This document shows, piece after piece, positions 6,971-14,630 of a DNA stretch of 30,844 nt (position 1 is its first letter; the number at the start of each line of letters is the position of its first letter). Location of the stretch: assembly GCA_013298205.1 (NCBI GenBank), contig JAAFJZ010000003.1, positions 1-30,844 of the forward strand. Reading direction: 5' to 3'. Under the pieces are notes generated by a model. The model was not told where the DNA came from, made no database searches, and saw only the letters and a list, made by a program, of their open reading frames with translations. The translations under genes and the position numbers were made by a program. The stretch is from Cytophagales bacterium. GTDB lineage: Bacteria; Bacteroidota; Bacteroidia; Cytophagales; UBA9547.

Positions 6971-9121
6971 ATGCATAAACAAACTACAAAAAAAGTATTT
7001 CTTTTTTTATTTTTAATTTTATTTCATATTGAATCTAAAGCCGAAAGGACGATTGTACTGAAAGATGAAATTTCACAATATGACGTTTCCTATAATTACA
7101 TTGAAATTTTAGAAGACAAAACAGCATTACTTAGTTTGAAACAAGTAATTAATTTATCTAATTTAGGCAAATTTCAATCCAATAAAATACAATTACCTAG
7201 GAATAAGAATCTAAAATCAGCTTATTGGTTAAAGTTTAAAATCAAAAATTATGCCAATTCAGATAAAAAATGGCTATTAGAATACTATGATTCTTCTATT
7301 GAAAATATAGAGCTTTTTGTACCCAATGCCAAAGGCGGGTTTAAAAAATTTGTTAGTGGTAATTCAAAATTATTTGAGAACAAGATTGTTTCGCACAAAA
7401 ATTTTGTTTTTCTACTTCCTGATTTAGACACAGAGGAACAAACTTTTTATGTCAGAATTTATTCTGCTCACACTATTTTTATGTTTTCAGTTTTAAGAAA
7501 CTATCAAAGGTTTAGTTTTTACGCATTAAATGAATATTATTTTCTAGGTATTTTTTATGGAATAATTATAGCTATTGCTTTGTACAATTTTTTTATGCTC
7601 ATATCTGTGAAAGACAGAGCATATTTGTTTTATGTTTTTTATGTCCTATTCAACGGGCTTTATTCTATGTCTTTAGATGGAACTGGTTTTCAATATTTAT
7701 GGCCAAACCTTCCTGATTACAACCAAATTATAGGCACTGGAGCTCGGTTTGGGATGATAATTAGCGTATTATTTTATTCAGCATCTTTTTTAAAGCTGAA
7801 CGAGTTTTCTTCAGGTTTCAACATTTTAAAACAAATAGTAGTTCTTGTTTATTTAGTTCTTTTTATTTTGCAAATCACTATTTTACCAGGATTAAAGCAA
7901 TACATAAGTTTAGATGTAATACCTCTAGTGATTTGTTTTGCAGCTGGTTTTAGGGTTTTAAACAAAGGATTTGTGGCTGCTAGGTATTTTTTGATGGGTT
8001 TTACTTTTCTTTTAGCTGGTTTTATTGTTTCAAACTTAACCGTAAATAGTTTGATGGGTCTTTCTTTGCCTAACAATATATTTACAGTTTATAGCATTAA
8101 TTTTGGAACATTTATTCAGCTCATGTTTCAATCATTTGCTTTAGCTGACCGTTTTAAAATGATGAAACGAGACACGGAAATTGCTCAAAATCAGCTTATT
8201 CTCCAACTTAAAGAAAAAGATGAGTTAAAAGAAAAAGTAAATAAAGAACTAGAGAAAAAGGTAAAAGAGCGTACTTTCGAAATAGAAACTCAAAACTATG
8301 AAATTCTTTTACAGAAAAAAGAAATTCAAGACCAAAGTGAAAAAATAGAATATTTGTACAAAGAAGTTACAGATAGCATCAGTACGGCAAAACTTATCCA
8401 GCAATCTATTCTTCCTGCCGAGCATGTTATCAAATCTTTTTTGCCCGATTCTTTTGTTTTTTATCGGCCTAAAGATGTTGTGAGTGGCGATTTCTATTGG
8501 TTTTATGTGAAAGGTGATAGTATTATAATCGCAGCTGTAGATTGCACAGGTCATGGTGTGGCTGGTGCTTTTATGTCTTTAATAGGTTATAATTTACTAA
8601 ATCAAGTAACAAAAGAAAGAACAACTTTAACTGCTGCAGATATTTTAAATAAATTAAATGCAGATTTGATTCGCTCATTAAATCAAGACAAAGAAGGTGC
8701 AACTTCACGAGATGGAATGGATATTGCGATTTGTATTATTTCTACAACTAAAAAAACTATTCAATATGCAGGAGCAAATAATCCATTGTATTTGATAAGA
8801 AATAACGAATTGCAAATTATTAAAGCAGACAAATATTCAATTGGCATTCAACACAATAACAAAGTTGCGATTTTCCTTAACAACATCATCAATTATGAAG
8901 CGGGTGATTGTTTATACATCTTTTCTGACGGATTTCCTGGTCAGTTTGGTGGTGAAAATGGTGAAGATAAGTTTATGTACCACAGGTTTAAAGATATGTT
9001 GCTAAAAAATTCAAGATTTCCAATGTCTGAACAAAACATTAATATTAGCAATGAGTTTGATAATTGGAAAGGCAATTATGAACAAATTGATGATATTTTG
9101 CTCATAGGCTTTAGAATGTAA
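6971..9121 (+). CDS. 7TMR-DISM sensor with cytoplasmic PP2C/SpoIIE serine phosphatase domain
   Basis: A 716-residue membrane signalling protein. A signal peptide occupies 1-24 (KKVFLFLFLILFHIESKA). The periplasmic 7TMR-DISMED2-like domain spans about 30-180 with SAYWLKFKIKN at 83-93. Seven hydrophobic segments follow between about 188 and 395 (first FLGIFYGIIIAIALYNFF). A charged coiled coil covers about 400-465. The SpoIIE-type PP2C domain has its metal aspartates: D507 in SGDFYW, D524 in AAVDCTGHGVAGAFMS, D584 in GMDIAI, D653 in FSDGF, and DD at 707-708. Such proteins sense an external ligand and remove phosphate from serine or threonine on a partner, often an anti-sigma antagonist. No such partner is encoded nearby, so ligand and target are unknown. 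Confidence 0.92.
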   Translation: MHKQTTKKVFLFLFLILFHIESKAERTIVLKDEISQYDVSYNYIEILEDKTALLSLKQVINLSNLGKFQSNKIQLPRNKNLKSAYWLKFKIKNYANSDKKWLLEYYDSSIENIELFVPNAKGGFKKFVSGNSKLFENKIVSHKNFVFLLPDLDTEEQTFYVRIYSAHTIFMFSVLRNYQRFSFYALNEYYFLGIFYGIIIAIALYNFFMLISVKDRAYLFYVFYVLFNGLYSMSLDGTGFQYLWPNLPDYNQIIGTGARFGMIISVLFYSASFLKLNEFSSGFNILKQIVVLVYLVLFILQITILPGLKQYISLDVIPLVICFAAGFRVLNKGFVAARYFLMGFTFLLAGFIVSNLTVNSLMGLSLPNNIFTVYSINFGTFIQLMFQSFALADRFKMMKRDTEIAQNQLILQLKEKDELKEKVNKELEKKVKERTFEIETQNYEILLQKKEIQDQSEKIEYLYKEVTDSISTAKLIQQSILPAEHVIKSFLPDSFVFYRPKDVVSGDFYWFYVKGDSIIIAAVDCTGHGVAGAFMSLIGYNLLNQVTKERTTLTAADILNKLNADLIRSLNQDKEGATSRDGMDIAICIISTTKKTIQYAGANNPLYLIRNNELQIIKADKYSIGIQHNNKVAIFLNNIINYEAGDCLYIFSDGFPGQFGGENGEDKFMYHRFKDMLLKNSRFPMSEQNINISNEFDNWKGNYEQIDDILLIGFRM

Positions 9122-9145
9122 TTTTTTTTTCATTCTTAAATATTC

Positions 9146-9153
9146 TACATTTG
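9146..9153 (+). promoter_or_regulatory. possible -7 promoter box for the peroxidase gene
   Basis: TACATTTG fits the Bacteroidota -7 consensus TAnnTTTG and lies 28 nt before the TTG start at 9182. No good -33 TTG is found 17-23 nt upstream, so the assignment is weak. Confidence 0.3.
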
Positions 9154-9181
9154 GGGAAAATTATTTATCAAAAACCAAAGA

Positions 9182-10294
9182 TTGAAGTCTATTTACCAAA
9201 CCAAAATTATTTCGTTGCTTTTTTTAATTTTATTTGTTTCGTTTTCTTCCTGTGATGAGCCCAAAAGCGAAGATCTTTTAAAACCTATCCCTTTTGAAGT
9301 AAAGACACCCTTTTATTTTGGTGATAAAATCAGGCGACATTCTGAAGAAGGAAATCCTATGACTGTTCAAGGAATAGAGCTGGGCAGAATGCTTTTTTAC
9401 GAAAAAAAACTTTCATTAGATAATAGCATAAGTTGTGCCTCATGCCACAAGCAACAGTTTTCATTTAGTGACCCAAACCCATTTAGCACAGGTGTTCATG
9501 GAAAAATCGGGAAACGTTCCAGTATGGCTTTGGTGAATCTTTTTTGGGTAAGAAATTTTTTTTGGGATGGCAGAGTAAATAGCCTAGAAAAACAAGCTTT
9601 ATTTCCAATTCAGGATTCTTTAGAAATGAATCAAAGCCTAACTCAAGCTATTTTAAAACTCAAAAACACAGACTTTTATCCTAAAAAGTTTAAGCAAGTA
9701 TTCGGAAACGACTCTATTACTGCCGAGCGAATAGGCAAAGCTATAGCTCAGTTTGAGCGAACTTTGGTTTCATCTAATTCACGATATGATCAATTTTTTC
9801 AAAAAAAAATATCTGCTACAGAACAAGAGATTCGTGGCATTAATCTTTTTTATAATCACCCAATTTCTAATCCCAATTTGGGAATCGTAAGGGGTGGAAA
9901 TTGCGGAGATTGTCATGGTGGACCTCTTACTTCTTCTCATTCTTTTCACAATAATGGCCTAGATGCTTCACCTAAAGATTTAGGCCGATTTTTGGTTACA
10001 GATTCTGTAAGTGATAAAGGGCTTTTCAGGGTTCCCTCATTGCGAAATATAGCACTAACTGCACCCTACATGCACGATGGCAGATTCAAAACTTTGGAAG
10101 AAGTACTAGATCATTACAACGAACATATTCAAACATCACCTACACTTGATTTACTTATTTTAGCTGGAACGAACGATGTAAATGGCACAAAACTGGGGCT
10201 CACAGCACAAGAGAAAAAAGATATAATCGTATTTTTAAAAATGCTCACAGATTCAAGCTTTATTAAAGATCCAAGGTTTTCAGATCCGTTTTAA
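9182..10294 (+). CDS. di-haem cytochrome c peroxidase (CCP/MauG family), lipoprotein
   Basis: A 370-residue protein with a lipoprotein signal: hydrophobic IISLLFLILFVSF, then lipobox FSSC with C24 as the lipidated residue. Two haem c sites are CASCH (85-89) and CGDCH (241-245). APYMHDGRF (294-302) supplies the conserved methionine M297 expected to ligate the second haem, and LFRVPSLRNIALTAPYMHD is the family hallmark. The enzyme reduces hydrogen peroxide with electrons from cytochrome c on the outer side of the cytoplasmic membrane. The start is TTG at 9182; the next ATG (codon 60) would remove the signal peptide, so TTG is preferred. It lies just upstream of superoxide dismutase, which makes peroxide, but a separate promoter box precedes that gene. 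MauG-like roles cannot be excluded. Confidence 0.92.
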   Translation: MKSIYQTKIISLLFLILFVSFSSCDEPKSEDLLKPIPFEVKTPFYFGDKIRRHSEEGNPMTVQGIELGRMLFYEKKLSLDNSISCASCHKQQFSFSDPNPFSTGVHGKIGKRSSMALVNLFWVRNFFWDGRVNSLEKQALFPIQDSLEMNQSLTQAILKLKNTDFYPKKFKQVFGNDSITAERIGKAIAQFERTLVSSNSRYDQFFQKKISATEQEIRGINLFYNHPISNPNLGIVRGGNCGDCHGGPLTSSHSFHNNGLDASPKDLGRFLVTDSVSDKGLFRVPSLRNIALTAPYMHDGRFKTLEEVLDHYNEHIQTSPTLDLLILAGTNDVNGTKLGLTAQEKKDIIVFLKMLTDSSFIKDPRFSDPF

Positions 10295-10320
10295 TGTAAA
10301 AATCATTTAATTTTTACATT
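10293..10320 (+). terminator. hairpin at the end of the peroxidase gene
   Basis: A perfect 11-bp inverted repeat, AATGTAAAAAT and ATTTTTACATT, separated by six bases. The left arm starts within the stop codon of the peroxidase gene. There is no T-run after the right arm, so termination is uncertain. The right arm contributes to TACATTTG (10315-10322), a possible -7 box reading towards the superoxide dismutase gene. Confidence 0.4.
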
Positions 10321-10389
10321 TGGTTAAAGATTAGAACAAAAAACTTGCATAAAAAATATTTTTTTTAACTTATTGCATTTAAAATAATT

Positions 10390-10397
10390 TATATTTG
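10390..10397 (+). promoter_or_regulatory. possible -7 promoter box for the superoxide dismutase gene
   Basis: TATATTTG matches TAnnTTTG and lies about 20 nt before the ATG at 10417. The nearest TTG upstream (10373-10375) is only 14 nt away, closer than the usual 17-23, so only the -7 half is convincing. A second TAnnTTTG lies at 10315-10322. Confidence 0.38.
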
Positions 10398-10416
10398 TAT
10401 AAAAAATATAAATATA

Positions 10417-11019
10417 ATGGCATTTACACTTCCAACATTACCTTATTCTACAGAGGCCTTAGAACCTTATTTTGATAAAACGACCATGGAGATTCACCAT
10501 GGAAAACATCACAATGCATACGTAACCAACTTGAATGCAGCTTTAGCGGGTACAGATGCAGAAAATTTAAGCATAGAAGAGATTTGCTTAAACATTAGCA
10601 AATACCCAATGCCCGTAAGAAACAATGGCGGTGGACATTTTAACCACAGTTTATTTTGGCAACTACTTACTCCAAATGGAAAAGGAACTCCTTCTGGAGC
10701 ACTTTTGGAAGCTATTGTTAAAAAATTTGGCTCATTTGACACATTTAAAGAAGAATTTGCTAAAGCAGGTACAACACGATTTGGTTCAGGTTGGGCTTGG
10801 CTTTGTACTAAAGAAGGCGAACTTTCTATTTGCTCTACCGCCAATCAAGATAATCCTTTAATGGACATTGAGGGTGTCAAATGTGGAACTCCTATTTTAG
10901 CATTAGATGTTTGGGAACATGCTTATTACTTAAAATATCAAAACAAACGCCCAGATTACATAGCTGCTTTTTGGAATGTTGTAAACTGGGATAAAGTAGC
11001 AGAACGTTACGGTAAATAA
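10417..11019 (+). CDS. superoxide dismutase, Mn-type of the Fe/Mn family
   Basis: A full-length 200-residue Fe/Mn superoxide dismutase that converts superoxide to oxygen and peroxide in the cytoplasm. The four metal ligands are visible: H27 in MEIHHGKHH, H77 in GHFNHSLFW, D164 and H168 in DVWEHAYY. The outer-sphere pattern is the manganese one: glycine in the NNGGGH segment, and glutamine Q144 in TANQDNPLM, where iron enzymes carry the glutamine in the earlier segment. Cambialistic metal use remains possible. There is no export signal. The gene ends at a strong intrinsic terminator, and the AT-rich leader ends in an A-rich ribosome-binding region typical of the phylum. Confidence 0.96.
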   Translation: MAFTLPTLPYSTEALEPYFDKTTMEIHHGKHHNAYVTNLNAALAGTDAENLSIEEICLNISKYPMPVRNNGGGHFNHSLFWQLLTPNGKGTPSGALLEAIVKKFGSFDTFKEEFAKAGTTRFGSGWAWLCTKEGELSICSTANQDNPLMDIEGVKCGTPILALDVWEHAYYLKYQNKRPDYIAAFWNVVNWDKVAERYGK

Positions 11020-11036
11020 TTTCAAGTTTTATTTTT

Positions 11037-11073
11037 AAAAATCCCTGTTAACCTTTTTAACAGGGATTTTTTT
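11037..11073 (+). terminator. intrinsic terminator of the superoxide dismutase gene
   Basis: A perfect 11-bp stem, ATCCCTGTTAA (11041-11051) with TTAACAGGGAT (11057-11067), and a five-base loop. It is flanked by A residues on the left and followed by a run of T on the right. It lies 17 nt after the stop codon and is the clearest terminator in the window. Confidence 0.92.
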
Positions 11074-11144
11074 TTGCTTTTCTAAAGCACTCAAAACTTT
11101 TTTTTAAAAACAATCAATATTTTTATAAGTTGTAGTACTAATTT

Positions 11145-11795
11145 ATGCTATCAGAAGAACATATAAAAATTCTTATTGCTTCGGGAGAAGGTTTAAGATT
11201 GGATTTTAAACAAACAATAACGAGTGCTCAAAAAATTGCAAAAACTTTAGTGGCATTTGCAAATACAGATGGAGGCGTGATACTGGTAGGAGTAAAAGAC
11301 AATAGAGCTTTGGCAAAAATTGAACCAGATGAAGAACGTTATATGCTTGATGGGGCTAATGCGCGCTACTGTTCGCCTGAAGTAGCTATTTCGTTTCAAA
11401 CAGTTTTAGTACAAAATAAGAAAATTTTATATGCCGAAGTTATGAAAGGAAATCAAAAACCTTATTTGGCTTTAGATGAAGACGGAAAATATTGGGCATA
11501 TATTAGGCAGGAAGACAATACGATGTTGGCTTCAAAGATTATGCTTGATATACTAAAGCTTTCTTCTCAAACAGAAAGTGTGGCTTTTGAGTTTGGTGAA
11601 AATGAAAAAAATATCATTAAATTTATTTATAACAACACCGAAGTAAATTTGTATGAATTATGTAAAAATCTTAAAATAAAAAGATTTTTGGCTATAAATG
11701 TGATTGTAAAACTGATCGCTTGTAAAGTTTTGGACTTAGTTTATAAGAATAATATTGAACATTATATTATTAGCCGTGAATATAATAAGATGTAA
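11145..11795 (+). CDS. AlbA_2 (Schlafen-type) putative DNA-binding domain protein
   Basis: A 216-residue protein. Residues 1-140 form an AlbA_2 domain: GEGLRLDFKQTITSAQKIAKTLVAFANTDGG lies at about 14-44, followed by VILVGVKDN. This domain binds nucleic acid and is found in Schlafen-like proteins and in regulators named after RecG-like helicases. The C-terminal 60 residues (ENEKNIIKFIYNNTEVNLYE onward) look like a winged helix, so a DNA-binding regulator is plausible. No enzyme motif is seen. It lies between two terminating regions: the sod terminator is 71 nt upstream, and the convergent ruvX gene begins 8 nt after its stop. It is therefore probably monocistronic, and its target is unknown. 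Confidence 0.78.
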   Translation: MLSEEHIKILIASGEGLRLDFKQTITSAQKIAKTLVAFANTDGGVILVGVKDNRALAKIEPDEERYMLDGANARYCSPEVAISFQTVLVQNKKILYAEVMKGNQKPYLALDEDGKYWAYIRQEDNTMLASKIMLDILKLSSQTESVAFEFGENEKNIIKFIYNNTEVNLYELCKNLKIKRFLAINVIVKLIACKVLDLVYKNNIEHYIISREYNKM

Positions 11796-11803
11796 ATAAC
11801 TTA

Positions 11804-12223
11804 TTATTGATTGCTTTTCTTTTCTAAAAAAGATTGTAAAATAATAACTGAACTTATTTTATCTGTATGTCCTTTAACGGCTCTATTTTTTTTGGTTGTA
11901 TTCAATTGAAATAATGTCTCTTTTGCTATTTTACTTGTAAATCTCTCATCTTCAAGATAAACAGGAATAGAAGGAAATAATGAAATTAATATTTTTTCCA
12001 TTTTTTTTACATCTTCTGCCATTTCACTTGGTTTGTTTTCCAATGTTTTGGGGTAGCCCATTACGATCGCTTCTACCGATTCTTTAATAAAGTATTTTTT
12101 TAAATAATCAATCAAATCTTTAGTAAGCACAGTTTCTAATCCAGTTGCTATAATCTGTAATGAGTCGGTTACGGCTATCCCAGTGCGAACTTTTCCCAAA
12201 TCTAAAGCTAAAATTCTAGCCAT
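11804..12223 (-). CDS. ruvX: putative pre-16S rRNA nuclease / Holliday junction resolvase RuvX (YqgF)
   Basis: A 139-residue protein of the YqgF family with an RNase H-like fold. Motifs: ILALDLGKVRTGIAVTD (4-20) with catalytic D8, MGYPKTLENKPSEMAE (55-70), LEDERFTS (90-97) with acidic E91 and E93, and KGHTDKISSVIIL (117-129) with D121. In E. coli the homologue is needed for 16S rRNA 5' end maturation; a recombination role is also proposed. It is the last gene of a tight minus-strand operon: the hemerythrin-domain gene stops 3 nt before its start. It ends tail to tail with the AlbA_2 gene. Confidence 0.92.
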   Translation of the reverse strand: MARILALDLGKVRTGIAVTDSLQIIATGLETVLTKDLIDYLKKYFIKESVEAIVMGYPKTLENKPSEMAEDVKKMEKILISLFPSIPVYLEDERFTSKIAKETLFQLNTTKKNRAVKGHTDKISSVIILQSFLEKKSNQ

Positions 12224-12226
12224 ATT

Positions 12227-12964
12227 TTATGCAAGAATAAATTTAGAGTACACTCTTTTTTCTAAATCTAACGCTTTGGGAAAAAGTATATGGTCTTCTA
12301 TTTTAGCATGTTTGATTAAATCTAGTTCAAAATTTTGTAATTCTGCATAAATTACCTTGAGGTGAATATCTTTTGGGTTTGTAATTTTATAATTATTAGT
12401 TAATTCTCTAATACCAGCCATTTCATCATCATGAACTTCATGATTATGGGCGTATTTTTGAATAGTTTTACTTTCTATTTGCTGGTTTAGCTCAGATGAA
12501 GGAATAATTTTACTTTCATCTATTGCTATCAAAGATTTAATATAGGAAAATAAGTTATCCTCTTCTTCGTACAAATGATAAATAAAGTCTTGAACAAAAC
12601 TTGGAAAAATAAATTTAATATCTAGTTCATCTGAATCTTGATTTTCTAAAGGTTTGTAGCTAGAAACTAAACCTGCTAAATAAGGTAATTTTTGTTTTAC
12701 AAATAAGTGATGTACGTGTTTGAGATATTCGATTAGTAAATCTAAAGGGATATTTTTTAGTAAAAAATCTATGTTTTCTTCTTTATCTATTTGTTCAAAT
12801 TGGGTTAAAACTTTTGTAGTGTCAATTTTTTTTTCTGAACAAACTTGTTCTAAAGTTTTGTCAGAATAATTATAGAAGTCTATACCGAAATAATGTAAAA
12901 CAGCCGCAAAAACATAGTTTTCTTCAATGATTTCATTAATTTTTTTTTTCTTGATTAAGCTCAT
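12227..12964 (-). CDS. hemerythrin HHE-domain protein with degenerate ScdA/RIC-like N terminus
   Basis: A 245-residue protein. The C-terminal part (about 80-235) is a four-helix hemerythrin-like domain with candidate di-iron ligands: the histidine cluster around H83-H86, H130 with E134/E135 (IYHLYEEEDN), H175/H178 (HNHEVHDDEM), and H219 with E223 and H225 (IKHAKIEDHILFPK). The N terminus (about 10-55, FGIDFYNYSDKTLEQVCSEKKID) matches the ScdA_N (DUF542) domain of RIC-type iron-sulfur repair proteins. The usual CC pair after GIDF is replaced by YN, so the classical repair chemistry may be lost. Related proteins respond to nitric oxide or peroxide stress. It lies between a SPOR-like gene (17 nt upstream) and ruvX (3 nt downstream). 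Confidence 0.82.
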   Translation of the reverse strand: MSLIKKKKINEIIEENYVFAAVLHYFGIDFYNYSDKTLEQVCSEKKIDTTKVLTQFEQIDKEENIDFLLKNIPLDLLIEYLKHVHHLFVKQKLPYLAGLVSSYKPLENQDSDELDIKFIFPSFVQDFIYHLYEEEDNLFSYIKSLIAIDESKIIPSSELNQQIESKTIQKYAHNHEVHDDEMAGIRELTNNYKITNPKDIHLKVIYAELQNFELDLIKHAKIEDHILFPKALDLEKRVYSKFILA

Positions 12965-12981
12965 AATATTGAAATTAGAAA

Positions 12982-13638
12982 TTATTCAATTACGCCTTCT
13001 AAAACATCCTTAATTTTAAGTCTTTGATTTCCTTTGTAAGGTACAATCCAAGCATCTTTCACACCCATTTCTCTTATATATTTTTTAAAATTATCGGCTT
13101 CCCAATACTCGTTAAAAAAACCAATGGTATATTTTTTAGTTCCATCAGAATCGGTATCTCCACTAAAATTTTTATTATTTTCAAAGTATTTGCTCAAATC
13201 TTTGTTTTTGAAAGCTCCAATTTGAACTTTAAAAATCACTCCTTGTGTATTTATTTTGGAAGATATCGCTTCGTTTGATGTCGGTTTAGATGGTTCTTTT
13301 GTTGAATTATTAACTGGTGTGGGATTAGCTGCTGCTTGAATAGTTGTGGCTTTTAGGCTTTCATTTTCCAGCTGCAAAGCAGAAATTAACTGTTCTTTTA
13401 AAGTAAGTTGAGAAGCAATATCCTTCATTTTCCATTCTAAATCTTTTTTCTCGGCTTCTAATGACGATTTTGATTCGAGTAAAGCTTTATAGTCTAAAGG
13501 ATTTAGCTCTTTTAGCTTTTTTGACCATTCTTTTTTTTCAGCTTGAGCTTGTTTTTTTTCTTCTTTGGTTTGAGAAAAAACTGTTAATGAAAAGCAAATT
13601 AAAAAAAGTATAGTTATTTTGTTACGTGTATTAAACAT
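12982..13638 (-). CDS. secreted coiled-coil protein with SPOR-like C-terminal domain
   Basis: A 218-residue protein with a signal peptide at 1-23 (ITILFLICFSLTVFSQ), so probably periplasmic. A charged coiled coil (about 24-97) is rich in K and E. A low-complexity linker follows (about 98-130: PTPVNNSTKEPSKPTSN). The C-terminal domain (132-210) starts FKVQIGAFKNKDLSKYF and contains KKYTIGFFNEYWEADNFKKY, then DAWIVPYKGNQRLKI. This pattern resembles SPOR domains, which bind denuded septal glycan; it may instead be a Bacteroidota-specific relative. Similar proteins in the phylum are often labelled as ezrin/radixin/moesin-like only because of the coiled coil. It is the first gene of the operon with the hemerythrin protein and ruvX. 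Confidence 0.75.
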   Translation of the reverse strand: MFNTRNKITILFLICFSLTVFSQTKEEKKQAQAEKKEWSKKLKELNPLDYKALLESKSSLEAEKKDLEWKMKDIASQLTLKEQLISALQLENESLKATTIQAAANPTPVNNSTKEPSKPTSNEAISSKINTQGVIFKVQIGAFKNKDLSKYFENNKNFSGDTDSDGTKKYTIGFFNEYWEADNFKKYIREMGVKDAWIVPYKGNQRLKIKDVLEGVIE

Positions 13639-13747
13639 TGTTTTTATTTAAAATTTTATTAAAATACTTATGCAAGTATAGTTATTCTTTAATGAATCTT
13701 AAAAATTATTATACAATTTTTGTGAATACTTTCATAGTATTTATTTT

Positions 13748-14626
13748 CTATAATCTTGAAACATCAACAGAAACTTTTAGTTTTGGGTTTGAACCTGTAA
13801 TTACAACTCCTTTCACTGGGCTAATATCTTCAAAATCACGTCCATAGGCTAAAACTACATGTTGTTCATTTGGTTGTATATTGTTTGTCGGATCAAATTC
13901 TAGCCAGCCCCATTCACCAAAAAATACAGAAACCCAAGCATGTGAAGCATCAGTTCCTACAAGTTTTTCTTTACCCTCAGGAGGTAAGGTTTCTATATAC
14001 CCACTCACATATCTTGCAGGGATTTCCCAAGCCCGTAATGTAGCAATCATTAAATGTGCAAAATCTTGACATACACCCTTTTTTTGAGATAGTATTGTTG
14101 GAATGGGAGTATTTATGTTAGTAAATCCACTTTCGAATTTAAAGTTTTTATAAATGTAATTCATTAAATTAATGCAATTGCTATATAAACTAAAACCTGT
14201 GTTTAGTACATTATTTGCAAACTCTTTAACTTCTTTACTTATGTCTATAAAAATAGAAGGAATTATGAATTGTGAAGCAAGATAAAAACTACTTTCACTA
14301 GAATATTTGAATTTATTTTTGTAATCTAGTAATTGAATTTGATGAATATCACCAAAATATGAAAATGAATTGTAAGTCTCTACAACACTATTTGTGTTTA
14401 TAATTAGCTCTTTATGGGTTTGATTAATGCAAAAATAATGTACATTATTACCAAAAAAATCTATTCGTTCATCAATTGAGGGTTTTATGTTTTCTATTGA
14501 TATTTCAAAGCTAATTAAATGCTGTTTCCCTATTAAATTAATAGGCTTTAAAATAACTTGATTATGACAAAGGTTTACTTTTTCCAAATAAGAATATTTT
14601 GTCTTATGTTTTATTTGTAATTTCAA
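13748..14626 (-). CDS. bacterial transglutaminase-like cysteine protease
   Basis: A 292-residue protein. The N-terminal beta domain (Bact_transglu_N, about 1-90) begins KLQIKHKTKYSYLEKVNLCHN. The transglutaminase core (about 150-250) has its triad: C186 in KKGVCQDFAHLM, H229 in GTDASHAWVSVFF and D245 in WLEFDPTNN. GRDFEDISPVKGV near the C terminus is typical of the family. In bacteria these proteins are thought to act mostly as peptidases that cut an amide bond and not as cross-linkers. No signal peptide is seen. It begins 4 nt after the ATP-grasp/alpha-E gene and must be co-transcribed. That pairing defines a predicted system in which one protein ligates a peptide and the other removes it; the substrate is unknown. 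Confidence 0.93.
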   Translation of the reverse strand: MKLQIKHKTKYSYLEKVNLCHNQVILKPINLIGKQHLISFEISIENIKPSIDERIDFFGNNVHYFCINQTHKELIINTNSVVETYNSFSYFGDIHQIQLLDYKNKFKYSSESSFYLASQFIIPSIFIDISKEVKEFANNVLNTGFSLYSNCINLMNYIYKNFKFESGFTNINTPIPTILSQKKGVCQDFAHLMIATLRAWEIPARYVSGYIETLPPEGKEKLVGTDASHAWVSVFFGEWGWLEFDPTNNIQPNEQHVVLAYGRDFEDISPVKGVVITGSNPKLKVSVDVSRL

Positions 14627-14630
14627 AATC

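Noticed and set aside
10509..10844. 111-codon open frame on the minus strand
   Set aside because: It is antisense to superoxide dismutase, a certain gene, and shows no domain.
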